Source: Chondrocystis sp. NIES-4102
Lineage (GTDB): Bacteria; Cyanobacteriota; Cyanobacteriia; Cyanobacteriales; Xenococcaceae
Assembly: GCA_002368355.1 (NCBI GenBank)
Contig: AP018282.1
Span: 62,001 to 126,000 of the forward strand
Direction of reading: 5' to 3'
Length of the DNA: 64,000 nt
The notes under the pieces were generated by a model, which worked only from the letters and a program-made list of their open reading frames with translations, did no database searches and was not told where the DNA came from. Both the position numbers and the translations under genes were made by a program. Below, in pieces: positions 17,720 to 25,872 of the stretch. Numbering within the stretch: the stretch's first letter is position 1; each line of letters begins with the position of its first letter.

Positions 17720-17920
17720 ATGCCAGGAACAAAAACTAGCGGTCGTCCTGGGGGAAATCCAGGCTTACAAAAATATAGTTTTACAACAGATCGAGATGAA
17801 CCCTTGAGAGAAAGATTGCAAATCAGAGTGCCAGCTTCCATGAAGAAAGAGTTGGAAGCCAAAGATAATTGGCAAGAATTTGTCCGTCAAGCGATCGCCG
17901 AAAAACTTAATAGCGCGTAA
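17720..17920 (+). CDS. Small RHH-like conserved cyanobacterial protein
   Basis: 66 residues. It opens with a Gly/Pro-rich tail (GRPGGNPG), followed by LQIRVPASMKKELEAK and FVRQAIAEKL, a pattern like a ribbon-helix-helix dimerisation unit. It is probably a DNA-binding regulator or antitoxin-like protein. A DUF433 antitoxin gene follows 13 bases after its stop, so they may be co-transcribed. Confidence 0.6.
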   Translation: MPGTKTSGRPGGNPGLQKYSFTTDRDEPLRERLQIRVPASMKKELEAKDNWQEFVRQAIAEKLNSA

Positions 17921-17933
17921 ATACAGCATCAAC

Positions 17934-18233
17934 ATGACTATTAACACTTCAAAAACCCAATGGCAGTTCTTAGAACCACGCCTCTCATCATGGCGAAAAC
18001 AGCTTTATCTTAAGGGAAGAAAGCTGACTGCTTTTACTGTATGGTCGGATATGATTGCCAATGAAGACACCCTTGACGAAACAGCAGATAATTGGGATTT
18101 ACCCATAGAAGCAATTAAAGAAGCAATTGAATATTGTGAAAATAATCAAGAATTGTTGAAATTTGAAGCAGAAGAGGAGCGTCGTTATTTAGAAGAGAGA
18201 GGTGTGGTACTTGAGCCTAAAGTTATTAATTGA
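17934..18233 (+). CDS. DUF433 family antitoxin
   Basis: 99 residues from ATG 17934. The DUF433 core is visible in GRKLTAFTVWSDMIANEDT and the following WDLPIEAIKEAIEYCENN. DUF433 proteins are the usual antitoxin partner of DUF5615 PIN-like toxins, and such a gene overlaps the 3' end by 32 bases. Confidence 0.8.
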   Translation: MTINTSKTQWQFLEPRLSSWRKQLYLKGRKLTAFTVWSDMIANEDTLDETADNWDLPIEAIKEAIEYCENNQELLKFEAEEERRYLEERGVVLEPKVIN

Positions 18234-18570
18234 TGAGGACTCTCAGGCTCTACCTTTAGTTAAAACGCTCCAAAAAGCCAATCATGATGTCGTCACAGTC
18301 AATGAAGCAAATTTAATGGGTCAGCCAGATAATATAGTTTTAGAGTATGCCACTCAAAATAACCGAATTGTGTTGACTCGTAATTGTCGTGATTTTGAAG
18401 CTCTTCACGAAGCAAACCCCAATCATCCAGGGATATTTGTCATCTATCAGGAAGCAAACCCTCTCAAAAAAATGAGTCGGAAAGACATTGTTAAAGCAAT
18501 CTCCAATTTTGAAGCTGCTCAAATCCCTCTCCAGAATCAATTTATCTCACTCAATCATTGGAATTACTAA
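18202..18570 (+). CDS. DUF5615 PIN-like toxin
   Basis: 122 residues from GTG 18202; a TTG at 18211 giving MSLKLLIDEDSQ is equally likely. The PIN-like acidic residues appear in LLIDEDSQ and VLTRNCRDFEALH. These proteins are predicted RNases. The gene overlaps the DUF433 antitoxin, forming a plasmid stabilisation pair. Confidence 0.82.
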   Translation: MWYLSLKLLIDEDSQALPLVKTLQKANHDVVTVNEANLMGQPDNIVLEYATQNNRIVLTRNCRDFEALHEANPNHPGIFVIYQEANPLKKMSRKDIVKAISNFEAAQIPLQNQFISLNHWNY

Positions 18571-18659
18571 ACCAGCTTTAATAATTGTTTTACAGAGTTT
18601 TGGTCTGATTAAATTTCGCTATTCGACCAAAATTTTTCTGTTGCTATACAGACGCTTAA

Positions 18660-18748
18660 ATCATCTATTTTGCAATTACAAAAATATAAAAATACAGAAT
18701 TGTAAAACTTTATAATTTTGTAAGCTTATCACTCTACCATTTCACAAT
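18660..18748. repeat. AT-rich direct repeat, copy 2, upstream of parA
   Basis: Matches copy 1 in CTATTTTGCAATTACAAAAA, AAAACTTTATAATTTTGTA and the final ACCATTTCACA, with an extra ~11 bp in the middle. It lies 42 bp before the parA start, where a partition centromere or promoter would be expected. Confidence 0.75.
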
Positions 18749-18790
18749 TACAGGTGTTATGTTAGGCGGTGTAAACATCATAAACTTCAG

Positions 18791-19420
18791 ATGGATATTT
18801 GTATTTTGGGGCTTAAAGGGGGCATAGGTAAGACTACAACTGCGATTCACCTGGCAGCTTATATGCAACAGTTTGGAGATACACTGCTTATTGATGCCGA
18901 TAAAAATGCCTCTGCTTTACGATGGGCAGACAGAGGTAATTTGCCTTTTAAAGTCTGCAATGTTGAGGGAGCGGTAAAACACATCAGAAAAGCCAAACAT
19001 ATCGTAGCCGATACTAAAGCCAGACCAGAAAGAGAAGATATTAAAGCAGTAGCAAAAGAGTACGATCTTTTAATTATGCCTAGTCCGCCACGGGTATTGG
19101 ACTTAGATGCATTACTTAAAACTAGGGATATTTTGGTTGAGTACGGAACTAATTACAAAGCACTATTAACCATTACGCCTCCACCTAGAAAAAGACCAGG
19201 CGGAAGCGAAAAAACACCCAGTAGTAAAGAACAAGAAGCCCGAGAACTATTAGAGGCAGAAGAGATACCCGTATTTGTTTCAGCAATTTATCAGTATACG
19301 GCGATCGAAAAATCTCCTCTGGCTGGAGTAACTGTCGATCAGTATGAAGATAGTTATTCAACTGTAGCTTGGGAATGTTATCAAAATCTAGGTAGGGAGA
19401 TTTACGATGGCAAAAAATAA
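18791..19420 (+). CDS. parA: ParA-type partition ATPase
   Basis: 209 residues, a short (type Ib-like) ParA. The deviant Walker A is LKGGIGKTTT at residues 8-17, Walker A' TLLIDADKNASA follows, and a Walker B-like YDLLIMPSP lies near residue 97. ParA segregates the plasmid with a centromere-binding partner. That partner is probably the next gene, which overlaps the parA end by 14 bases. Confidence 0.88.
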   Translation: MDICILGLKGGIGKTTTAIHLAAYMQQFGDTLLIDADKNASALRWADRGNLPFKVCNVEGAVKHIRKAKHIVADTKARPEREDIKAVAKEYDLLIMPSPPRVLDLDALLKTRDILVEYGTNYKALLTITPPPRKRPGGSEKTPSSKEQEARELLEAEEIPVFVSAIYQYTAIEKSPLAGVTVDQYEDSYSTVAWECYQNLGREIYDGKK

Positions 19421-19973
19421 GTTGAGTTTGGCAGATCTTAGTCGTCAACGAAAAAAAGTTCTTGAGGAAATTGATGAATCACCTCTGACTTCTAATTTTA
19501 CAGAAGTTGAATCTAGTCAAACAGATGAAACTAAATCCATTCAGTTTGAAAATGTGAACGAGGCTGTGGAGAATGACAAGCGTAGCGAAGTCATGCCGTT
19601 ATCCGAAGGTGTCCTAACCCTAAAGGGTACACCTTCGGATAAGGATACACCTTCGGATATATCCTCTAGGGCAGGCTTATCGCCTCAAATTGGGACAACA
19701 GAATCTACTTTAACTGTTAATCAAAACCCCAATATCAATCATTCACCAGTTGAAATCGAAGTTTCAGAAGAAACCAAGAAACCAGGTAGACCGAAAAGCT
19801 TGCGTAGCGATCCAAACTTTGAAACTACCACTATTTTTCTCCATCGTGGAACTAAAGCTAAAGCTCGTTATCATCTTGCCACCCAAGAACAAAAGCAGGA
19901 TCTACAAGTTCTCATCAACGAGCTATTAGAGGACTGGGTTACAAAGCGAGAACAAAATAGTGCTAACGCATAA
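19407..19973 (+). CDS. ParB-like centromere-binding partner of ParA
   Basis: 188 residues. The N-terminus (MAKNKLSLADLSRQRKKVLE) may contact ParA. The C-terminal 65 residues, after an AT-hook-like KKPGRPKS, carry a probable ribbon-helix-helix (TTIFLHRGTKAKARYHLA). Residues about 52-90 are encoded by repeat DNA: the segment 19570-19665 has CCGAAGGTGT/ACACCTTCGG inverted and tandem copies. So the linker has grown by in-frame repeat insertion. The assignment rests on operon position and small RHH-type size. Confidence 0.7.
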   Translation: MAKNKLSLADLSRQRKKVLEEIDESPLTSNFTEVESSQTDETKSIQFENVNEAVENDKRSEVMPLSEGVLTLKGTPSDKDTPSDISSRAGLSPQIGTTESTLTVNQNPNINHSPVEIEVSEETKKPGRPKSLRSDPNFETTTIFLHRGTKAKARYHLATQEQKQDLQVLINELLEDWVTKREQNSANA

Positions 19974-19974
19974 T

Positions 19975-20150
19975 TGTGCAATTGTAAAATTATATAAATA
20001 CATAATCATGTCATCACATAACCATACAATTTTGTAGTGACATATTTTTATTTTCGGTTCTAACTGTTCCTTCTACAATTATGCAATTCTACAATGACAC
20101 AAGTACACAATTGTATACTTATGCCACTATAAAATTATGGAAATGCAAAA
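19975..20150. other. AT-rich motif array after parAB, candidate centromere
   Basis: No gene. Short related motifs recur: CAATTGTAAAATTATAT, ACAATTTTGTA, ACAATTATGCAATT, ACACAATTGTATA and ATAAAATTATG. They resemble blocks in the two long AT repeats at 16679 and 18660. Such arrays next to parAB are typical of parS-like sites or iterons. Confidence 0.5.
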
Positions 20151-20151
20151 A

Positions 20152-21321
20152 CTATCTCAATAGCCCGTTATTAAATTTCTTCTTACTCTTAGGTCTTCGA
20201 TAATTTTTAGATTTTGGTGACTTAGGATTTTGACCGAAGCCTTTTGATGATTCGTCTGTTTTGGGAGCAGAAAATTCTGGGGCAGCAACTTTTGATGGTT
20301 GACTATCGACAATTTTCTGTATTTCAGTACGCCAATCCCTTTCTTTTAGAGCGAATGAACATATATCCTGATATTGTTCTAGCCAATACTTTTGGTGAAT
20401 CGATTGAGGGGCTTGAGGATGATCTTTTCCTACTAGGGCATTACCCCATAATAAATCCGTGCGATCGGCTAAATAGAATATGGGTTCGGCAAACCACGGG
20501 CAGTACAGATACCAATTAACCAGACAAGCCTTTAAAACTAACTTGTCGATATCTACTCCTACCATACTTAAGACTTGATTGCTGGCTTCTAAAGTCATTA
20601 CTCCCGTCCCGATGGCAGGCTCACAACCCTTTTGAAGTCGAGTATCTAGCCGATCACAAAAGAGCATTTTCCCAATCATATTAGCTACAGAACCAGGGGT
20701 AGGGAAATAGCCAGTATGTTTTTGAGAACCCTTACCCTTAGATTCAGCGATTAATACTCCAAAGTAGTCCTTTGGTCGATATAGTAAGGGAAAAAGATCG
20801 AATAATTGATAAAGAACCATGCTGCATCCATCGCAGCTATGGGGTTCGAGAGGAAGTTTTCTAAACCAGGGATGAGGATGACCGAAGCCATAAAGTAGCC
20901 AGTCTAGTAAATATTCGACTCTAGTCATAATATTGACATAACCTCCCTGGGTAAGCATCTTATCCAGACAGATATCGAGCATTTTTCGTCCCTTATCATG
21001 GCTGGAAACATAGCCTTCGCCAAAGGTAATTGGAGGAATTGGCTCTTGGGGCAGAATCTGATTCTGAATATTTTCTAGTCGTTTATCTGGATTTGGTTCT
21101 TGTAAGAGATGGTATTTTTCAGTGGGTACAATTTGTAGTCTCATCCAGTATTCCCATCGACCATAAAGCATACTGTCAATATGGAAAAGATAGGGTTTGA
21201 GCCAGCCTGGTTCTAACTCTCGTTTTAAGTTAGGAATATATTTAGTCTTTAATTCTTGTTGGTCATAATCCCTGGCAATAATAGAAGTATTGGGAATTGA
21301 ACTGAGGAGTGAAAAACGCAT
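20152..21321 (-). CDS. N6-adenine methyltransferase-like protein
   Basis: 389 residues. Residues around GYFPTPGSVANMIGKM and EPAIGTGVMTLEA match the substrate-proximal and S-adenosylmethionine-binding (motif I) parts of N6-adenine DNA methylases. The catalytic motif IV (N/D-PPY/F) is not visible where expected (LADRTDLLWGNALVG). The C-terminal 45 residues are basic and Ser/Lys-rich. It may be a divergent or inactive methylase. No restriction gene is next to it. Confidence 0.6.
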   Translation of the reverse strand: MRFSLLSSIPNTSIIARDYDQQELKTKYIPNLKRELEPGWLKPYLFHIDSMLYGRWEYWMRLQIVPTEKYHLLQEPNPDKRLENIQNQILPQEPIPPITFGEGYVSSHDKGRKMLDICLDKMLTQGGYVNIMTRVEYLLDWLLYGFGHPHPWFRKLPLEPHSCDGCSMVLYQLFDLFPLLYRPKDYFGVLIAESKGKGSQKHTGYFPTPGSVANMIGKMLFCDRLDTRLQKGCEPAIGTGVMTLEASNQVLSMVGVDIDKLVLKACLVNWYLYCPWFAEPIFYLADRTDLLWGNALVGKDHPQAPQSIHQKYWLEQYQDICSFALKERDWRTEIQKIVDSQPSKVAAPEFSAPKTDESSKGFGQNPKSPKSKNYRRPKSKKKFNNGLLR

Positions 21322-21427
21322 ATTTTAACCAAAAATATATTTACGTTTTTCCTAAGTTGCCAAACTTACCAAATTGGAAATAGCTGAATAAAATAGTAGA
21401 TGTGAGTTGTGTTGGTGGTTATAACCC

Positions 21428-22066
21428 ATGTCCAAAACTATTGCCTTATTTAGCAACAACCTGTTCTATGTTATTGGAGTCAAAAATTTTGTTTCTAACC
21501 ACCAACTGCAAAACATTACTTTAAAAGACTTAGAAAAAACCAGTTTGGCAGAACTCTTAAATAATATTGAGATTGCTACAGTTACCAGTGATTTTCTACC
21601 GACTGCTGAGACGATAAATTTTATTGAATCGTTACTTAAAACTCAAGTCAAAGTAATTTATGTTGCTTCAGAACCAACGTCAGAAATTATTTCTCAGCTT
21701 TGGGCAATTGGTTGTCAGGGGATTGTAGCTCAATCTCAACTAAAATCCCAATTAACAGTCGCCATTACTGCTATTGATAGTGGTGGAAGTTACTATTCTC
21801 AAAGCATTTTAGATAATTATATGACTATGCTCGGCTCGTTGGTAAAATTATTTGCCGATTTAGATTCGGTACTAGCTATACTTACTCCTAAAGAGCTGGA
21901 AATATTTGAGTTGTATATAGTGGGAGAATCTTTAGTCAGTATCATGAAACAACTAAATATAGCCAAAACCACTTTAAATACCCATATGGAATCAATCCGA
22001 ACTAAATTTGGTGTTCGGGCAAATCGGGAAATTATCGCTAAATACCAGATTTGCCAATTACGGTGA
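21428..22066 (+). CDS. LuxR-family transcriptional regulator with pseudo-receiver domain
   Basis: 212 residues. The C-terminal LuxR helix-turn-helix is clear (LTPKELEIFELYIVGE and TTLNTHMESIRTKFGV). The N-terminal 130 residues fold like a receiver domain, but I see no acidic pocket plus phospho-acceptor pattern, so phosphorylation is doubtful. Its stop lies 20 bases before the tnpB stop of the convergent IS. Targets are unknown. Confidence 0.75.
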   Translation: MSKTIALFSNNLFYVIGVKNFVSNHQLQNITLKDLEKTSLAELLNNIEIATVTSDFLPTAETINFIESLLKTQVKVIYVASEPTSEIISQLWAIGCQGIVAQSQLKSQLTVAITAIDSGGSYYSQSILDNYMTMLGSLVKLFADLDSVLAILTPKELEIFELYIVGESLVSIMKQLNIAKTTLNTHMESIRTKFGVRANREIIAKYQICQLR

Positions 22067-22085
22067 CATACTCCCGACTCTGATG

Positions 22086-23308
22086 CTACGCATACAGAGC
22101 GGGCTTCTCAGTGACTCCTGCTATTGCATCGGACGTTACCTGAGCTTTACCGACGGAATGCCCTACCGCCAGATATTTGATGTTAATTGCTGCGTTGTGG
22201 TCACGGTCAAGCGTCAGTCCGCATTCATGACAAGCATGAATTCTGTCCTTTAGTTCTTTTGGGACTTTCGTACCGCATCCAGAGCAGTTTTGAGATGTAC
22301 CGTTTGGATTCACAGCCATTGCAAGCAATCCAGCTTTTTCAGCTTTGATTGAGAGAATTTGCAAGAATTGACCCCATCCAGCATCATGGGTTGACTTTGC
22401 CAGTCGTGTTTTGGCAATGCCTTTAATATTTAGCTTTTCATGTGCAACGTGCTTTCCTTGAAATAAAAGCTTTTGAACTGTTTTGTAATGAAAGTCTTTG
22501 CGCTGATTTGAGACTTTCAGATGCTCCTTAGAGACTCTTTTTATCGCTTTCTTGCGGCGATTCGAGCTTTTCTTCTTGCGTGATAGAGAACGCTGCAACC
22601 GCTTCAGTCGCTTTTCAACTTTGCGATAATGCTGTGGAATTTCGACTTTTTCCCCTGAGTCATCGACCAGGAAGGACTTCAATCCCAGATCAATGCCCAT
22701 CGTGTTATCCATTGTCGGCATTGCTGGAGTATGTTCGGGAACAGATGAATCTTGCAATGATAACGTGATGTAATATCCGTCCACTTTGCGAGTAATCATC
22801 GCGGTTTTGACGGCAAACCCATCAGGCAATGGACGATGTAGAATCAGCTTCAGCCTACCGATTTTGGGCAGTTGAATGAATCGTCCATCAATATGCTTTG
22901 GTTTTACGGGGTCAGGAAAGGAGATCGAGCGATAGCGTCCTTGCCCTTTGAATCGTGGTTTGCCACTTCGCTTACCGTTGCTATCGCCACTTAACCATCG
23001 GCTCATAGTCTTCTCTACTCGTGCAATCACATCTTGTAGGGTGTGAGACGGTAATTCTTTGTATTCGGGAAACAGTTTCTTGGAATTGACCAAATCCCGT
23101 TTTTGAGAATAAAAGTCAGGACGGTCTTTTAACTCTGGTAAGTGGCAAATGAGCGGACAAGCATTGATGCCACAACGATTTTGCTCCACCAGTTGAACCG
23201 CTCTGCTAACCGATAATTATACTGTCGCCGTGCAAGTTCAAGCCATTGGTCGATCGTGGCTTGCTGGTCTTTGGTCAGTCGTAGTCGGTATTGGTAAGCG
23301 GTTTTCAT
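22086..23308 (-). pseudogene. tnpB: TnpB RNA-guided nuclease homologue with a one-base frameshift near the N-terminus
   Basis: The main frame encodes 367 residues from 23189. It keeps the RuvC-I Asp (MGIDLGLKSFL), RuvC-II Glu (HEKLNIKG), zinc finger (CSGCG, CHECG) and RuvC-III Asp (DRDHNAAINI). The natural start is ATG 23308 (MKTAYQYRLRLTKDQQ), whose frame runs to RFNWW and then shifts. Inserting one G at about 23186-23189 (TGGTGG to TGGTGGG) restores NWWEQNRCGINA. So a single-base deletion separates the first 41 codons from the rest. Confidence 0.85.
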
Positions 23309-23317
23309 GCTAGTATT

Positions 23318-23336
23318 GTAACGTAATTTGCGTTAC
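23318..23336. promoter_or_regulatory. Palindromic operator between tnpB and the RHH gene
   Basis: GTAACG-taatttg-CGTTAC lies in the 34-bp gap between the two divergent starts. A palindrome here fits autoregulation by the ribbon-helix-helix protein encoded next to it. Confidence 0.55.
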
Positions 23337-23342
23337 ACAATA

Positions 23343-23495
23343 ATGCCTAAAACAACTTTTAATATTAGGATTGAAGAATCCGAGATGACATTGCTTGAAG
23401 CCTATTGCCAGCAAGTCGGTAGAACCAAGACGGATGTAGTTAGGGAGTTGATCCGATCCTTGAAGCGGAAGATATCTGATTATCCCGATAGATAA
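23343..23495 (+). CDS. Ribbon-helix-helix (CopG-like) protein divergent from tnpB
   Basis: 50 residues from ATG 23343 to TAA 23493-23495. The beta strand TTFNIRIEESE and helices LLEAYCQQVG and TDVVRELIRSLK are classic RHH. Genes like this are often paired with tnpB in cyanobacterial IS elements and probably repress them. Confidence 0.7.
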   Translation: MPKTTFNIRIEESEMTLLEAYCQQVGRTKTDVVRELIRSLKRKISDYPDR

Positions 23496-23499
23496 TTGG

Positions 23500-23562
23500 C
23501 TGTTGACGACGAACGCGAAGCTAATCCTTTAGGACTCACCTTTCAGGTAGAGCGCGGGGCTG
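23500..23562. repeat. Dispersed short repeat (TCCTAAAGGAT...GCTTCGC family)
   Basis: Read on the minus strand it contains GTCCTAAAGGATTAGCTTCG, matching copies at 28741 and 36911. It lies between the IS and the 3' end of the delta gene. Confidence 0.6.
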
Positions 23563-23593
23563 CTGCTGCAAAAGCTCAAAATCTTGTTAATGT

Positions 23594-24484
23594 CTACCAA
23601 CAGCACATCAACATCAATCTAGCTGAAAGATCGCAGGTATGATACCTTAGCTGAAATTGGGTGTCTTTTATCTGTTGATTGAGCCAAATTAACTGTTCGA
23701 TAGATATTTGGGTTAATTCCTTACGGAGAAAATAAAGTCGTTTGGGATTTTTAATCTCTGCTAATTTAGCAATAGCCGAATCATTGAGATTTTGACTGCT
23801 GCCAATAGCAGTTTGCATCAAGATAGTAAACTGTGTACTCAAGCTAGCTAAGATCGCCTGTTCGTTGGTGAAAGCTTTAAGTTTAGTTACATAGGTAGAA
23901 ATCTCTTCCCGTCTCCGCCTAAGAATCATCTCCTTGAGGTCGATGGCAGTAGCATGAACAGAAGGGATTATTTCTTTCGTTAATTCTAAAGAAGGGGAAA
24001 GAGAAAGTAAGGCTAGAGTTTCTAAACCAGAACGCAGTAGAGGAAAGTTATTATTAAGGGCTAAAAGAAGATAGTTTTTAACCTCATAACTCAAATTTAA
24101 GCCAAATTGTTCTGCATAGTAGTCAATTGCTTGTTTAATTTCTCCCAAACTCCAGTTGCTTGGTAAAGTAAACTCGGAAAGTAGGTAGGGTTTTAATGCC
24201 TGTCCTAATTTAGTTCGCCCATCAAAGTTCTCACAAACAATAAACAGTAAGTTTTGAGACCTTTGTAGTTTGGCAATAGAAGAAGTGTTTAGTTTCAAGT
24301 CTTTTGGCGATACTTGCAATACCGTAGCGGTAACAGAATCGATTAAACTTTGGGTTAAACACTTAAAATAAGCTTCTTTAAGTTGATCGGTTTTGGAGTA
24401 CTTCTTTAAATTGTTTTTCTTCAATATATATTGAATCTTTTGTTCGATCAGGGTTGTGTCGTCCCCTGTAAGTAAAATAATCAT
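23594..24484 (-). CDS. holA: DNA polymerase III delta subunit (HolA-like)
   Basis: 296 residues, slightly short for HolA. Domain order fits: an N-terminal AAA+-like region (LLTGDDTTLIEQKIQYIL; SQNLLFIVCENFDG), a middle domain (LGEIKQAIDYYAEQ), and a C-terminal collar domain (LKEMILRRRREEIS onward). Delta opens the sliding clamp in the clamp loader. It is the last gene of the replication block on this strand, 79 bases after dnaX with a hairpin in between. A similar set of subunits is normally chromosomal. Confidence 0.82.
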   Translation of the reverse strand: MIILLTGDDTTLIEQKIQYILKKNNLKKYSKTDQLKEAYFKCLTQSLIDSVTATVLQVSPKDLKLNTSSIAKLQRSQNLLFIVCENFDGRTKLGQALKPYLLSEFTLPSNWSLGEIKQAIDYYAEQFGLNLSYEVKNYLLLALNNNFPLLRSGLETLALLSLSPSLELTKEIIPSVHATAIDLKEMILRRRREEISTYVTKLKAFTNEQAILASLSTQFTILMQTAIGSSQNLNDSAIAKLAEIKNPKRLYFLRKELTQISIEQLIWLNQQIKDTQFQLRYHTCDLSARLMLMCCW

Positions 24485-24505
24485 GGTAAAAATCTAATTA
24501 CAAAA

Positions 24506-24537
24506 TGCCAGTCTTAGATATTTATCTCGAACTGGCA
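24506..24537 (-). terminator. Hairpin after dnaX, terminator-like
   Basis: TGCCAGT (24506-24512) pairs with ACTGGCA (24531-24537). On the minus strand the stem is followed by TTTTGT, as in a weak intrinsic terminator or attenuator between dnaX and the delta gene. Confidence 0.5.
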
Positions 24538-24563
24538 CGGGTTTTAACTGGTTGTCATCCAAG

Positions 24564-25790
24564 TCAGATACACGCTCCTTGGACAATCTGACTAGTTTGA
24601 TGGCTAGTTTGAAAGGCAAGAGGTTGATGAACTGATTGCGATACTAGTGTAAGCAATTGAACCTGGGGATGAACTTGAGTTTGAGGTGTTGGTACTTGTC
24701 GAAAATCAGTCTGAAGAGGAGTATTTGTAGCTTGATGATGATTATGGATTAGCTCGTCTCTTATTGAATTTTCTGCTGTATTCTCTTTCTTCGGCTGCCA
24801 AACTGTAATTGCTTCGTACAAAGCCAAGCGACAGTTAGTAACTGCATTGGAACTCGTCCCTAAGCGATTGACGGCTGGTAGAATTACTTCTAAGACCCGA
24901 TTGAGATTAAAGATAAACTCAGATTTGATATTGGGCATAGTCATCATATTAATGGCTGTATCCACCAAGCTAATTAACAATTGTTTGGGATAAAAGCCTT
25001 GCTCTATTATCCTCTGAACAATGTTATTGATAGTTAAGTAATCCCTCATCTCAAAGGCAAGAAATAGATTTTGAATCTCATGTAGACTGATTTGGGGACA
25101 TAGATCTGCTACGGTTACTTGGGGGGAAATTGTTCCCAAAGTCTGCAAACATTGTCTAATCGAACCTTTGTTGTAGTCATAGATTATGTTTGCCTCCTCC
25201 TCAGTTAATGGGATCTTTTCGTTATGGGCAACACTATTTAGATAACCTATAACTAGATCTCGGTTGACAGTATTAAATCTCAAGATTCTAGCTCTAGATC
25301 TAATAGTCTCCAAGAGCTTGTCTTCTTCAGTCGTACACAACAAGAAGATAGTATTACGTGGTGGTTCTTCAAGGATCTTGAGTAAAGCGTTTTGTGCGGG
25401 CTTACTCATTTGATGTGCCTCATCAATAATATAAACTCTGTATTTAGAGATAACAGTATTAAGTTTGCACTGTTCAATAATCTCTCTGACATCATCAACA
25501 CCGTTACGGTCAGCACCATCAATCTCATTAATGTCTAAATGTTGGTTTCGTAGGTGAGCTTGACAGGAATCACATTGATTACAGGGTTCAAAACCATCCC
25601 GCTGTTTGCAGTTTATAGCTCTGGCAATAATTCTAGCTAAAGTGGTTTTACCAGAACCAGATGAACCAACCAAGATATAAGTAGTGTGAATCTGTGGTTG
25701 ATTGAGACTGGCAACAGCAATATTTACTGCCACTGACTGTCCCACAATTTGATCGAAACGAATTGGTCTATATTCTACGGCTAAACTCAT
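24564..25790 (-). CDS. dnaX: DNA polymerase III gamma/tau subunit (DnaX), short form
   Basis: 408 residues. Walker A GSSGSGKT (42-49), a four-Cys zinc module (CKQRDGFEPCNQCDSC), Walker B-like IIDEAHQMS, and the SRC-equivalent Arg region RSRARILRF. Domain III (about 215-320) follows. The C-terminal tail is Gln/Pro/Thr-rich and lacks the long tau extension, so this is a gamma-like clamp loader ATPase. Terminator-like hairpins flank it on both sides. Confidence 0.92.
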   Translation of the reverse strand: MSLAVEYRPIRFDQIVGQSVAVNIAVASLNQPQIHTTYILVGSSGSGKTTLARIIARAINCKQRDGFEPCNQCDSCQAHLRNQHLDINEIDGADRNGVDDVREIIEQCKLNTVISKYRVYIIDEAHQMSKPAQNALLKILEEPPRNTIFLLCTTEEDKLLETIRSRARILRFNTVNRDLVIGYLNSVAHNEKIPLTEEEANIIYDYNKGSIRQCLQTLGTISPQVTVADLCPQISLHEIQNLFLAFEMRDYLTINNIVQRIIEQGFYPKQLLISLVDTAINMMTMPNIKSEFIFNLNRVLEVILPAVNRLGTSSNAVTNCRLALYEAITVWQPKKENTAENSIRDELIHNHHQATNTPLQTDFRQVPTPQTQVHPQVQLLTLVSQSVHQPLAFQTSHQTSQIVQGACI

Positions 25791-25818
25791 ATTCTTTTTA
25801 TTATTAAATTCAAAAACC

Positions 25819-25840
25819 TACCCAGACCAAAACCTGGGTA
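25819..25840 (-). terminator. Hairpin between dnaN and dnaX, terminator-like
   Basis: TACCCAG (25819-25825) pairs with CTGGGTA (25834-25840); on the minus strand GGTTTTTG follows. It is placed to end or attenuate dnaN transcription. Confidence 0.55.
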
Positions 25841-25872
25841 CTACATTTTCCTAACCAAGTCCGACAGGACTA

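Larger units (their letters stand above)
22075..23500. mobile_element. IS1341-type element: tnpB plus RHH gene, no tnpA
   Basis: tnpB (minus) and a divergent small RHH gene (plus) are separated by a palindrome. The tnpB 3' end overlaps a hairpin (CCCGACTCTG ... CAGAGCGGG, 22075-22103), typical of IS200/IS605 ends and of the guide-RNA region in TnpB elements. No Y1 transposase is present, so mobility would need help in trans. The limits are approximate. Confidence 0.7.

Noticed and set aside
16679-18748. The two AT-rich repeats as a transposon boundary
   Set aside because: No transposase or recombinase lies between them and there is no target duplication; kept only as repeats or a possible centromere.
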